This document shows, in pieces, positions 17,612 to 26,013 of a stretch of DNA of 64,000 nucleotides. Source of the stretch: Micromonospora aurantiaca ATCC 27029 (GTDB lineage Bacteria > Actinomycetota > Actinomycetes > Mycobacteriales > Micromonosporaceae). Location of the stretch: positions 5,030,001 through 5,094,000 of the forward strand of contig NC_014391.1 in assembly GCF_000145235.1 (NCBI RefSeq), given 5' to 3'. How positions within the stretch are numbered: the stretch's first letter is position 1; each line of letters begins with the position of its first letter. A program made the position numbers and the translations under genes. The notes below the pieces were generated by a model, which did not search any database, was not told where the DNA came from, and worked only from the letters and a program-made list of their open reading frames with translations.

Positions 17612-18437
17612 ACCCGGGCGGGGGCGGCGGCCAGGCCGCGTCGGGCTCCGGCTCCGGCCGCAGCGACGGCCACCGCGACCAGCCCGCCAGCAGCGTGTAC
17701 GTGACGGCGGCGCCGAACGCGGCGAGCAGCAGGTTCCCGTGCGGCACCGGCAGCGGGCCGTACCAGTCGACGCCCCCGGCGCGCAGGTCGACGGGCTTGG
17801 TGAAGGCGGTGCCCGGCGGCGCGGTCTCCACCAGCCGCTGGAACGTCGACAGCCCGATCCGGCGGCCGACCTGCCAGGCCACCACCGCCGCGCCGAGACC
17901 GCCGAGCGTCACCGCGAGCAGGCCGGCCGGGCCGCGCCGGCGGCGCAGCAGCACCCACAGGGCGATCGCGGCGAGCACGCCGAAGCCGAGCGTCAGGAGG
18001 CTGAACCAGCCGTCCGCGGCGATCGGCTGCTCCGGCTGCGTGGTCGCGTAGACCGTGCCGGCGGGGGTCTGCCGGACCGGGGTGGCGGGCGCCGCCCATG
18101 CCCACAGCAGGCCCAGCGGCGCGCCGAGCGCGGTGAGCAGCGCGACCACGCCGAGCGTGGTGAGCAACGGGCGGCCGGATCGGGTGGCGTCGGCGCCGGG
18201 TAGCTCCGCCACCACGCCCGGGTATCCGGCGAGCGGGTCGGCGCCGGGCGCGGTGACCGGCGTGCCGGCGGGTACCGGCAGGCCGCCGGGCCAGCCGGGC
18301 GGCTGCTCGCGCTCGGGCCACGCGCCGCCGGGAAGCGGGGCCGCGTCGCCGGTACGCGCGTCGGTGCCGTCGGTGCGCGCGTCGGTGCCGTCGGTGCGCT
18401 CGCGCGCCCGCTCGGGCTCAGGGGTGTCCGGACTCAC
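17577..18437 (-). CDS. Four-helix membrane protein (DUF2567-like)
   Basis: A 286-residue protein. The first 90 residues are Pro/Asp/Thr-rich and disordered and include two copies of the heptapeptide TDGTDAR. Four membrane helices follow (about residues 92-115, 145-165, 172-190 and 240-258), then a Pro-rich tail. The first helix region GVVALLTALGAPLGLLWAW resembles the DUF2567 family; I am only moderately sure of that. The GTG start follows AGAGGA by 7 nt. Its 3' end overlaps the LON-domain gene antisense by 35 nt. Role unknown. Confidence 0.65.
   Translation of the reverse strand: MSPDTPEPERARERTDGTDARTDGTDARTGDAAPLPGGAWPEREQPPGWPGGLPVPAGTPVTAPGADPLAGYPGVVAELPGADATRSGRPLLTTLGVVALLTALGAPLGLLWAWAAPATPVRQTPAGTVYATTQPEQPIAADGWFSLLTLGFGVLAAIALWVLLRRRRGPAGLLAVTLGGLGAAVVAWQVGRRIGLSTFQRLVETAPPGTAFTKPVDLRAGGVDWYGPLPVPHGNLLLAAFGAAVTYTLLAGWSRWPSLRPEPEPDAAWPPPPPGFSSAPGDQPAR
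18355..18396. repeat. In-frame 21-bp tandem repeat, two copies
   Basis: Two exact copies (18355-18375 and 18376-18396) within the membrane-protein gene encode TDGTDAR twice. The multiple-of-three length keeps the frame. Confidence 0.85.
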
Positions 18438-18485
18438 CCGTTGATCCTCTCAGGCCCGGGCACGGCTCGGGGCGGTGGTCGGCGC

Positions 18486-20027
18486 TCAGCGCGCGAACGG
18501 TTCCAGCATCACCGCTGCCGCCTTGAGCCAGGCGTTGCGGGTCTCGGCCTGGAGCTGGTGGTACTCGATCGAGGAGCCGGTCTCCAGCGCCGGGTCGTAG
18601 GGCACCACGGCGACCGCCCGGGTCCGGGTGGCGAAGTGCCGTTCCAGGTCGTCCTGCAACGAGGTACGCCCCGGCGTGGGGCAGGAGATCAGCGTGACCG
18701 CGTTGTCGGCCAGCTCGCCCATGCCCACCTCGTGCAGCAGGTCGAGCATCCAGTCCGCGCTGAACGCCGCGTCCTCGCGCGGCACAGTGGTCACCACGAG
18801 CTGGTCGGCGGCCTGCATGACGGTGCGCCAGTTCGGGCTCTCCACGTTGTTGCCGGTGTCCACGCAGACCACCTCGTGGGTGCGGCGCAGCAGCTCCAGC
18901 ACCCGCTTGACGGTGAACTGGTCGAGCCGCTGGGCGAAGCGTGGGCTCTCCTCGCCGGCCAGCACGTCGTACGAGCCGTCGGAGGCGTGCCGCAGGTAGT
19001 CGTCGAGGTGCGACAGCAGCGTGTTGCCTTCGAGGATCTCGATCTGCGCCAGGTCGTGGATCAGGTGGCGGATGGTGCGGGCGTGCCGGGCGCTGCCGGC
19101 CCGCAGACCGAGCGTGCCGCGCAGCTCGTTGTCGTCCCAGGCGAGCACGCCGCGCCCGCGGACGCTGCCCACCGTCGCGGCGGCGAGCACGGTGGCTGTG
19201 GTCTTGTGCACCCCGCCCTTGGGGTTGGCGAAGGCGAGCACCCGCGGGGTGCCCAGCTCGCGGCGCAGCACGCTGGTGGCCCGTTCCAGTTCCGGGTCCG
19301 GCTCCGGGGCGCGCCACTGCACCTGGGCCGCGTCGACCCGGCCGGAGCGGCCCTCCAGCGGGCGGCGGGGCGCGGGCACCACCGGCTCCGGGGCGGGCGG
19401 CGTGTCCGGCCGGTAGCGGCCCCGGTCGAGCAGCGCGTAGCGGGACTCGGGCGGGGGCGGCGCGGGCCGGTAGCCGCCGTCGAGAAGGGAGTACCGGGAC
19501 TCGGCCGGCGCCTCGGCCCGGCCGCGCGGCTCCGGACGGGCCGGGTCGGGCCGCCAGGACGGTTCCGGGCGCGGCTCGGCGGTGAACGGCTGCTCGGGGC
19601 GCGGGTCGGGCGCGAACGACGGGTCGGCGCGCCAGGACGGGTCGGGCGGATAGGGCTGCCCGGCGCGCCAGGACGGCTCGGGGTCGCTGCGGTAGGCCGG
19701 TTCGGCCTGGTAGGCCGGCTCGCCGTCGTGCCGGGGATCGGCGCGGAAGGCCGGGTCGACCCGGAACGTGGCCTCGGCCCGGTAAGCGGGCTCCGCGCCG
19801 TACGACCCGTCGGGGGCCCGGCCGACGGCGGTGGCGCGGCCGGTCCACCCGGTGCCCGCGCCACGGCGGGGCAGCGGGTCGGGCGGCGGCGCCGGTTGCT
19901 CCTCGACGTGCCGGTCGGCGTCGGCGTGCTCCGCGCCGCGACCGCCGAGCCGGGCCCGGTCGAGCAGCGCCCGCCACCGCGGTGCCGGCTCGCCCTGCCG
20001 ACCCCAGCCGGTCTCGCTGCCGTCCAA
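18486..20027 (-). CDS. ParA/MinD-like ATPase with long Pro-rich N-terminal region
   Basis: A protein of about 513 residues. Residues 1-260 are low-complexity, with a run of Y-R/Q-A-E/D-P repeats (roughly residues 70-175). The C-terminal half is a SIMIBI ATPase: the deviant Walker A is KGGVHKTT at 270-277, and CVDTGNNVESPNW holds the Walker B region. This layout resembles the MinD-like partners of type VII secretion (EspI-like) as well as stand-alone ParA paralogues; no ESX gene is nearby. I chose the TTG at 20027, with GGGGGAGG 8 nt upstream and a TAGGGT hexamer further up; an ATG at 20111 is possible but lies upstream of that hexamer. Confidence 0.75.
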   Translation of the reverse strand: MDGSETGWGRQGEPAPRWRALLDRARLGGRGAEHADADRHVEEQPAPPPDPLPRRGAGTGWTGRATAVGRAPDGSYGAEPAYRAEATFRVDPAFRADPRHDGEPAYQAEPAYRSDPEPSWRAGQPYPPDPSWRADPSFAPDPRPEQPFTAEPRPEPSWRPDPARPEPRGRAEAPAESRYSLLDGGYRPAPPPPESRYALLDRGRYRPDTPPAPEPVVPAPRRPLEGRSGRVDAAQVQWRAPEPDPELERATSVLRRELGTPRVLAFANPKGGVHKTTATVLAAATVGSVRGRGVLAWDDNELRGTLGLRAGSARHARTIRHLIHDLAQIEILEGNTLLSHLDDYLRHASDGSYDVLAGEESPRFAQRLDQFTVKRVLELLRRTHEVVCVDTGNNVESPNWRTVMQAADQLVVTTVPREDAAFSADWMLDLLHEVGMGELADNAVTLISCPTPGRTSLQDDLERHFATRTRAVAVVPYDPALETGSSIEYHQLQAETRNAWLKAAAVMLEPFAR

Positions 20028-20167
20028 GGATTCGCCCTCCCCCAGCCCATCGATCTCCGCCTGACAGGCTACGAACGAAACCCTATTCGGACCACTCCCC
20101 GCGCCGCACATCGCCCGGTGGCCCGCCGCACCATGGGATCGGCCCGGTCGCCGTGTGCCCCGATGTC

Positions 20168-21013
20168 TCAGGAGGTGGGAGCGGGATTGGGCGCCCCGGA
20201 GCCGGTGACGGACCCGGGGGCGGTGGGTGAAGGTCCGCTCACCGTCCGTGCGGCTTCCGACGAATCGCCCATTCCGCCTGCCTCGGCCGGCCCGGTGTCG
20301 GCCGGCGGCCGGACCACGTCACGCTGCTCGGGAAGCGGCGGGGTGAACACGGTCCGGTCCAGACGTGTCACCTCCGGCGCCGGGTCCACCACCCGCACGC
20401 CCGGACGACCGGCCAGCCCGCGCAGGGCGTCCGGCGGGGCACTGACGACCGCGGCGTAGACGCAGGCGCAGCCGGTCCGGTACGCCTCCGCCTCGCGGGC
20501 GGCGACCTCGGCGCCGCTGTCGTACACCCGGCGCAGTTCCGGATCGGCGGTGGCGGCGGCGCGGGACCGGTAGTCCGCGGTCTCCCGGTCCTTGCGCGTC
20601 GCGACGCCGGCCATCCCGGCCACCACGTCCCGGGGCAGGGTCAGCGCCGCGATCCGGACGATCTCGGTCTGCCGGCCGGGCAGCGGCACCCGTGCCACCA
20701 CCGCCGAGACCCGCGTGCCGTCCAGCGCGGCGGCCGCCCGCGCCGGGGTCAGGTAGCCGTCGAACGAGACCAGCGCGTAGCCGTCGGGCGCGTCGAGGCG
20801 GGCCAGTTCGTCCCCGGCGGCGCGCAGGTACGCCGGGATGCTCGCGCCGCCGGTCACACCGACCCGGGTCACCTCGCCCACAGTACGGTCGCTCACCGGG
20901 CGGTCCCGCCGCTGTGCCACCGCCACCACGAGCACCACCAGCGCGCAGGCCAGCGCGAGCCAGGTCAGCGCGGCGGACCGGGACCGGCGGGGCCGCGCGG
21001 CGTCGTCACTCAC
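20168..21013 (-). CDS. Membrane-anchored hypothetical protein
   Basis: A 281-residue protein: a short cytoplasmic basic stretch, one membrane helix (about residues 15-35, ALTWLALACALVVLVVAVA), then an extracytoplasmic region, and a Ser/Pro/Gly-rich tail from about residue 245. The middle contains TGGASIPAYLRAAGDELARLDAP and a single cysteine pair in RTGCACVYAAVVSAPP. I do not recognise a family. The GTG at 21013 is 1 nt after the upstream pseudouridine synthase stop, so the two are probably co-transcribed. Role unknown. Confidence 0.6.
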   Translation of the reverse strand: MSDDAARPRRSRSAALTWLALACALVVLVVAVAQRRDRPVSDRTVGEVTRVGVTGGASIPAYLRAAGDELARLDAPDGYALVSFDGYLTPARAAAALDGTRVSAVVARVPLPGRQTEIVRIAALTLPRDVVAGMAGVATRKDRETADYRSRAAATADPELRRVYDSGAEVAAREAEAYRTGCACVYAAVVSAPPDALRGLAGRPGVRVVDPAPEVTRLDRTVFTPPLPEQRDVVRPPADTGPAEAGGMGDSSEAARTVSGPSPTAPGSVTGSGAPNPAPTS

Positions 21014-21014
21014 G

Positions 21015-21959
21015 TCAGTCGCGCAGGATCTCCAGCGCCCGGGCCAGGTCGTCCGGGTACTCGCTGACGAACGTCACCTCGTCGCCGGTGCCCGGGTGCG
21101 CGAAGCTCAGCGAGCGGGCGTGCAGCCACTGCCGGGACAGACCGAGCCGGGCCGACAGCGTCGGGTCCGCGCCGTAGGTCAGGTCGCCCACGCAGGGGTG
21201 CCGCATGCTGGAGAAGTGCACCCTGATCTGGTGCGTACGCCCGGTCTCCAGCCGCACGTCGAGCAGGCTGGCGGCGGGGAACGCCTCGAGCGTGTCGTAG
21301 TGCGTGATGCTCGGCTTGCCGCCGGAGACCACGGCCCAGCGGTAGTCGTGGTGCGGGTGCCTGTCGATCGGCGCGTCGATGGTGCCGCGCAGCGGATCCG
21401 GGTGACCCTGCACCACGGCGTGGTATCGCTTCTCCACCTCGCGGTACTTGAACGCCCGCTTCAGCGCGGTGTACGCGCGCTCGCTCTTGGCCACCGCCAT
21501 GATGCCGGTGGTGCCCACGTCGAGCCGGTGCACCACACCCTGCCGCTCCGCGGCGCCGCTCGTGGAGATCCGGTGGCCGATGCCGGCCAGCCCGCCGATC
21601 ACTGTGGGGCCGGTCCAGCCCGGGCTCGGGTGCGCCGCCACCCCGACCGGCTTGTCGACCACCACGATGTCGTCGTCGGCGTACACCACTGTCAGGCCGG
21701 GCACGGCCTGCGGCACCACCGCGGGCGGCGCGGCCGGCGCGGGCAGCGTGACCTCCAGCCACGAACCCGCCTTGACCTTGTACGAGTTGGGCCGGGCCAC
21801 GCCGTCGACGAGCGCGTCGCCCGCGTCGATCAGGCCGGCGGCGGCGGTACGGGAGAGCCCGAGCAGGCGGGACACGGCCTGGTCCAGGCGCATGCCGTCG
21901 AGGCCGTCCGGCACGGGCAGGGAACGGGTGTCGCCGCCGGCGGCGAACGCGGAGGTCAC
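21015..21959 (-). CDS. RluA/RluD family pseudouridine synthase
   Basis: A 314-residue enzyme. An N-terminal S4-like RNA-binding region (residues about 15-85, MRLDQAVSRLLGLSRTAAAGLI) precedes the catalytic domain. The catalytic aspartate is in VVHRLDVGTTGIM; GRTHQIRVHFSSMRHPCVGD is the second family block. It probably modifies 23S rRNA like RluD, but the exact uridine cannot be deduced. The GTG overlaps the lspA stop (GTGA). An lspA-rluD order is common in bacteria. Confidence 0.92.
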   Translation of the reverse strand: MTSAFAAGGDTRSLPVPDGLDGMRLDQAVSRLLGLSRTAAAGLIDAGDALVDGVARPNSYKVKAGSWLEVTLPAPAAPPAVVPQAVPGLTVVYADDDIVVVDKPVGVAAHPSPGWTGPTVIGGLAGIGHRISTSGAAERQGVVHRLDVGTTGIMAVAKSERAYTALKRAFKYREVEKRYHAVVQGHPDPLRGTIDAPIDRHPHHDYRWAVVSGGKPSITHYDTLEAFPAASLLDVRLETGRTHQIRVHFSSMRHPCVGDLTYGADPTLSARLGLSRQWLHARSLSFAHPGTGDEVTFVSEYPDDLARALEILRD

Positions 21960-22558
21960 GCGCTCTCCCGCTGCTCGGCCGGGGCGGCGTCGTCGCGCTT
22001 CTCGTCGCGCAGCCGGGAGCCGTCGCGCTGCCGGCCGGTCAGCTCCAGGAAGACCGCGAGCACCACGCCGCACACCAGTGAGCTGTCGGCCAGGTTGAAC
22101 ACCGGCCAGACCTGGCCGTACGGGTCGAAGAGGCTGATCATGTCGACCACGTGGCCGACGAAGTGCCCTGGAGCGCGGAAGATCCGGTCGATCAGGTTGC
22201 CGAGCGCGCCGCCCAGCACCAGGCCCAGCGACACCGCCCACGGCAGCGAGCGCAGCCGCAGCGCCATCCAGGCGATCCACCCGATCACCACGAACGTGAT
22301 GATCGGGAAGATCCAGGTGTGGTCGGAGCCGATGCTCCAGGCCGCGCCGCTGTTGCGGGTCAGGCTGAGGTAGACCGCGCCGCCGAGCAGCGACACCGGC
22401 TCCCGGCCGGTCAGCTCGGCCAACGCGAGCTGCTTCGTGCCGAGGTCCGCCAGCAGCGAGAACAGGGACACGCCGAGCAGCAGGCCGACGGCCTTACGGC
22501 GGGGCGCGCCGGCGCCCGTCTCGGTGGTGCCGGACCCGGCGGGCGGTGCTGCGGTCAT
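21956..22558 (-). CDS. lspA: Lipoprotein signal peptidase (signal peptidase II)
   Basis: A 200-residue inner-membrane aspartic protease with four helices that removes signal peptides from diacylated prolipoproteins. The catalytic aspartates are D124 in GNLIDRI and D158 in FNLADSS; TRNSGAAWSI is the third conserved block. It has a longer charged C-terminal tail than E. coli LspA. It is coupled to the downstream pseudouridine synthase by a 4-nt overlap. Confidence 0.95.
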   Translation of the reverse strand: MTAAPPAGSGTTETGAGAPRRKAVGLLLGVSLFSLLADLGTKQLALAELTGREPVSLLGGAVYLSLTRNSGAAWSIGSDHTWIFPIITFVVIGWIAWMALRLRSLPWAVSLGLVLGGALGNLIDRIFRAPGHFVGHVVDMISLFDPYGQVWPVFNLADSSLVCGVVLAVFLELTGRQRDGSRLRDEKRDDAAPAEQRESA

Positions 22559-22624
22559 CTGCTCCCCATCGACGCTTGCGACGGCGTGGTCACCGTCTGC
22601 CGTACGGCCGCCGGGGAGCGGTGA

Positions 22625-23044
22625 TCAGCGCCGCTCCGCCAGCTGCTTGCACGTCACGCAGAGGGTGGCCGACGGGAACGCGGCGAGCCGCTCCACCGGG
22701 ATCGGGTTGCCGCACCGCTCGCACCAGCCGTAGCCACCCTCGTCGAGGCGCTCCAGCGCGCGCTCGACCTGCGTGATCCGTTCCTTGATGCTGTTGGCGA
22801 GAGAGATCTCCTGCTCCCGCTCGAACGTCTTGGTGCCGGTGTCGGCCTGGTCGTCCCCGGCCGAGTCGGTCAGCCGGTCGCGCTGCAGCTCGGTGATCTC
22901 ACTCAGCGTCTGATCGTACTCGGCGTTGAGCTCGTCCCGCCGTGCCGCCAGGGCGGCCCGGATCTTCTCGGTCTCCGCCGCGCTGCGGGTGGCCTTCGCC
23001 ACCGGCTTGCGACCGGCGGTCCTGGTGTCGGCTGGCTTCGCCAT
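22625..23044 (-). CDS. TraR/DksA family zinc-finger protein
   Basis: A 139-residue protein with a lysine- and alanine-rich start, a long coiled-coil hairpin (about residues 22-100) and a C-terminal four-cysteine zinc finger (C108, C111, C129, C132). DksA-type proteins act in the RNA polymerase secondary channel; actinobacteria often have CarD and RbpA instead, so this may be a DksA-like paralogue with a different role. The coiled-coil tip has acidic residues (DSAGDDQAD), consistent with DksA-like action. The ATG follows GGGAG. Confidence 0.88.
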   Translation of the reverse strand: MAKPADTRTAGRKPVAKATRSAAETEKIRAALAARRDELNAEYDQTLSEITELQRDRLTDSAGDDQADTGTKTFEREQEISLANSIKERITQVERALERLDEGGYGWCERCGNPIPVERLAAFPSATLCVTCKQLAERR

Positions 23045-23268
23045 CGTCAGCTCCCTCAGCCGCGTGGCGCGGCGGTCAGCGGTGCGTGGGCGGGACGCCG
23101 TCGTCGGCGTCGTCCGCGTACGGAAGGGTGCACGGCGAGCGGGCCCGCCGTGCACTCCGGAGGTTGGCAAGAATACGGAACGTACAGGCGTCCGACAACG
23201 TGCCGCACCGTCGTCCCACGTATCCGCCCCGGACTGCCATCAATCGGGGCAAAAGGAACGGTAGCAGA

Positions 23269-24774
23269 TCAGCGGGCCGGCTCCTCGCCGTACTCCCCGA
23301 ACCACCTCGCCAGCCGGCCCCGGCGGCTCACCGCCCGCAGCCGCCGCTCGGTCTCGTCCCGTACGCCCGCGGTGGCGACGATGAGCAGGCTGTCCCCGAC
23401 CTTGAGCCGGGTGTCGGCGCCCGGCACGAAACCGGCACCGTCGCGCAGCACGAGCGTCACCGCCGCGCCGACCGGCAGCCGCAGCTCGTCCACGTGCACC
23501 CCGGCCAGCCGCGACCCGGCCGGCACCTCCATCTGGAGCAGGTCGGCGCGCATCCGTTCCAGCGGGGCGGTCTCCAGCAGGATCTCGCTCGCCTCGGCCG
23601 GCGCGGTCACCCCCAGCCGGCGGGCCGCCGGCGCCAGCGTCCCGGCCTGGAGCAACGTGAAGATCACCACCAGGACGAAGACGGCGTCGAACAGGCGGGC
23701 CGCGCCCGGCACGTGCAGCGACAGCGGGATGGTCGCCAGCACGACCGGCACCGCGCCGCGCAGCCCGGCCCAGGACAGGAACAGCTGCTCGCGCAGGCTC
23801 ACCCGGAACGGCAGCGCGGAGACCGCCACCGACAGCGGCCGGGCGAGCAGCAGCAGGGCCAGCCCGGTGATCACGGCCGGCAGCACCGCCGCGTCCAGCC
23901 GGCTCGGCGAGACCAGCAGGCCGAGCAGCACGAACAGGCCGATCTGGGCCAGCCAGGCCAGCCCGTCGGCGAAACCGAGGATGGCCTGGCGGTGCGGCAG
24001 CCGCGAGTTGCCGAGCAGCACGCCCGCGACGTACACCGCGAGGAAGCCCGAGGCGTGCAGCACCGAGCCGGCCGCGTACGCCAGCACGGTGAAGCCGACC
24101 ACCGCGATCGGGTACAGGCCGGCCGACGGCAGCGCGGCCCGGCGCAGCGCGTACCGGCCGGCCAGGCCCGCGCCGACACCGACCGCCGCGCCGGCGCTCA
24201 GCTCGTAGCCGAGCAGCAGCACCTCGTACCACCAGGGGTGGGCGGCCTCGACCCCGGCGCGGGACAGCAGCAGCACCAGCAGCACGACCGGGGCGTCGTT
24301 CACCCCGGACTCGGCCTCCAGCGCGGCCACCAGCCGGGGCGGCAGGCGCAACCGGCGCAGCGTGGCGAACACGGCCGCCGCGTCGGTGGAGGAGAGCACC
24401 GCGCCGTAGAGCAGCGACAGCCGCCAGTCCAGGCCGAGCAGCAGGTGCACCACCACGCCGACGACCACGATGCTGACCACGACGCCGACCGTGGACAGCG
24501 CCGCGGCCAGGCCCAGCACCGGCCGCAGCGTGCTCCACCGCGCGGTCAGCCCGCCCTCCGCGATGATCACGATGAGCGCGCAGAAGCCGAGCACCCGGGT
24601 CAGTTCGACGTCGTCGAACCGGATGCCCAGGCCGGCCTCGCCGAGCAGCACGCCCAGCGCCAGGTAGACCAGCAGGCTCGGTACGCCGAGCCGGGTGGAG
24701 AACCGCACCGCGCCCACCGCGACCAGCAGCACGGCAGCGCCCACGAGCAGCGCGACGTCGAGCCCCGGGGTCAT
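23269..24774 (-). CDS. Potassium/proton antiporter, CPA1 family with RCK_C domain
   Basis: A 501-residue protein. About 12 membrane helices form a Na+/H+ exchanger domain (residues 1-395), including EGGLTARW, SSTDAAAVFATLRR and the LEAESGVNDAPVVLL segment whose Asn-Asp pair is the ion-binding site. Residues about 410-480 form a TrkA-C/RCK_C regulatory domain (GSRLAGVHVDELRLPVGAAV). This is the NhaP2/CvrA layout, known to move K+ for H+. The stop lies in a 224-nt gap before the DksA-like gene. Confidence 0.9.
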   Translation of the reverse strand: MTPGLDVALLVGAAVLLVAVGAVRFSTRLGVPSLLVYLALGVLLGEAGLGIRFDDVELTRVLGFCALIVIIAEGGLTARWSTLRPVLGLAAALSTVGVVVSIVVVGVVVHLLLGLDWRLSLLYGAVLSSTDAAAVFATLRRLRLPPRLVAALEAESGVNDAPVVLLVLLLSRAGVEAAHPWWYEVLLLGYELSAGAAVGVGAGLAGRYALRRAALPSAGLYPIAVVGFTVLAYAAGSVLHASGFLAVYVAGVLLGNSRLPHRQAILGFADGLAWLAQIGLFVLLGLLVSPSRLDAAVLPAVITGLALLLLARPLSVAVSALPFRVSLREQLFLSWAGLRGAVPVVLATIPLSLHVPGAARLFDAVFVLVVIFTLLQAGTLAPAARRLGVTAPAEASEILLETAPLERMRADLLQMEVPAGSRLAGVHVDELRLPVGAAVTLVLRDGAGFVPGADTRLKVGDSLLIVATAGVRDETERRLRAVSRRGRLARWFGEYGEEPAR

Positions 24775-24796
24775 CGCCGGCCGGCCGGACCGGACC

Positions 24797-25102
24797 TCAC
24801 GCCGTGCTGCCGTCGCGCAGCCGGCGCAGCACCTCGGGCAGCCCGTCGTGCGGGCGCTCGACCAGGAACAGCTTGTCCCGGCTGGCCGCGCCGGACCGCA
24901 GCGACACGGTCGCCGGCCGGATGCCGAGCGCGTCGGCGAGCGCGCGCCGGGCCGCCTCGGTGGCGCGGCCGTCCACCGCGGGCGCGTGCACCGCGACGAC
25001 GAGCGCCGGACCGTACGGCCCGTCGAACCGCCCGCCCACCCGGGCGCGGGCCGCCCCGGGCTTCACCCGCACCGCGACGGTGAGTGTGTCCGCGATCGTC
25101 AT
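24797..25102 (-). CDS. DUF167 (YggU) family protein
   Basis: A 101-residue protein with the family core TVAVRVKPGAARARVGG, VAVHAPAVDGRATEAARRALADALGI and LRSGAASRDKLFLVE. It is a small alpha/beta protein of unknown function found next to division genes in many bacteria. It starts 3 nt from the stop of the upstream membrane protein gene. Confidence 0.85.
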   Translation of the reverse strand: MTIADTLTVAVRVKPGAARARVGGRFDGPYGPALVVAVHAPAVDGRATEAARRALADALGIRPATVSLRSGAASRDKLFLVERPHDGLPEVLRRLRDGSTA

Positions 25103-25104
25103 GG

Positions 25105-25941
25105 TCAGCGCGGCCGGGCCTCGGCGAGCAGGGTGGTGGCGGCGGCGCAGTGCGCGCACGGGGTGAAGCCCAGCGCGACCGCCTCGGCGACCGGCAGCGG
25201 TTCGTCCTCCCGGCCCACCAGGTGCGGGCAGCCGGGCAGGTGGAAGCGGGGATGGCCGTCGACCACCAGGACCTCGTCGGGCAGCCGGACCAGCCGGGCG
25301 ACCTCACCGGTGGAGAGGAACTCGGCCGGCGGGTCGCCGTCGAACGCCTCGCCCGGTGCGGGCGAGGTGGGCCGTGCGGTCTCCGGCACGCGCGGGCCGG
25401 GCGGCGAGTAGGGCGCCGCGTCCGCGGCCACCGGATCCGGCGCCGCGTACGGCCCGGCGGCGGGCTCGCCGTCGAACGCCGGCGTGTACGGCCCGGCAGC
25501 GGGCTCGGTGCCGGACACCGGCGTGTACGGCCCGGCAGCGGGCTCGGTGCCGGACACCGGCGTGTGCGGCCCGGCGTCGAACGGCTCGGCCGGCGGTGAG
25601 TACGCGGCCGGCGGCGGGGCGTCGTCCGGCTCGGTCACCGGCGACCCGGGCGGTTGCCGCCACCCGGATCCGCCGGCGCCGAACGTGGACGTGTGGTGCG
25701 GGACCGGGCTCACCGGCTCGTCCGGGGACGGGACGGTGTGCGCGGTCCGCAGTCGCGGCCCGGTCTCCCGGCCGGCCGTGGCCCGCGCCGCGGCGGCCTG
25801 GCGGGCGAACGCGACGAAGGCGACGGCGGACAGCAGGCTGGCCGCGATCGAGACGATGAGCAGGAGGCTGGATCCGCCGGCGAGGCCGGCGATCAGCAGC
25901 ACGACCGCGACGAGGATGAGCAGGATGCTGGCGGCTACCAC
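25105..25941 (-). CDS. Membrane protein with Pro-rich repeats and C-terminal Cys/His domain
   Basis: A 278-residue protein in three parts. Residues 1-50 hold two membrane helices (SILLILVAVVLLIAGLAGG and a second). Residues about 60-205 are a Pro/Gly/Thr-rich linker with 13-residue repeats of the type PVSGTEPAAGPYT. Residues about 210-278 form a compact domain with FHLPGCPHLVGRE and, 20 residues on, GFTPCAHC; this spacing resembles Ada-type zinc-binding modules. It may display a metal- or DNA-binding module on the cytoplasmic face. The family is not known to me. GTG start; GGGGGTGA upstream. Confidence 0.65.
   Translation of the reverse strand: MVAASILLILVAVVLLIAGLAGGSSLLLIVSIAASLLSAVAFVAFARQAAAARATAGRETGPRLRTAHTVPSPDEPVSPVPHHTSTFGAGGSGWRQPPGSPVTEPDDAPPPAAYSPPAEPFDAGPHTPVSGTEPAAGPYTPVSGTEPAAGPYTPAFDGEPAAGPYAAPDPVAADAAPYSPPGPRVPETARPTSPAPGEAFDGDPPAEFLSTGEVARLVRLPDEVLVVDGHPRFHLPGCPHLVGREDEPLPVAEAVALGFTPCAHCAAATTLLAEARPR
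25442..25580. repeat. In-frame 39-bp tandem repeat
   Basis: Two identical 39-bp units begin at 25481 and 25520, flanked by degenerate copies. They encode 13-residue repeats in the linker of the membrane protein and preserve the frame. Confidence 0.8.
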
Positions 25942-26013
25942 GGCTCACCCCCGGCCGCGTCGTGTCGGTCTGGGCGGTCGGTGGCCGTCACGGGGACGGC
26001 CACCGACGCGGGA

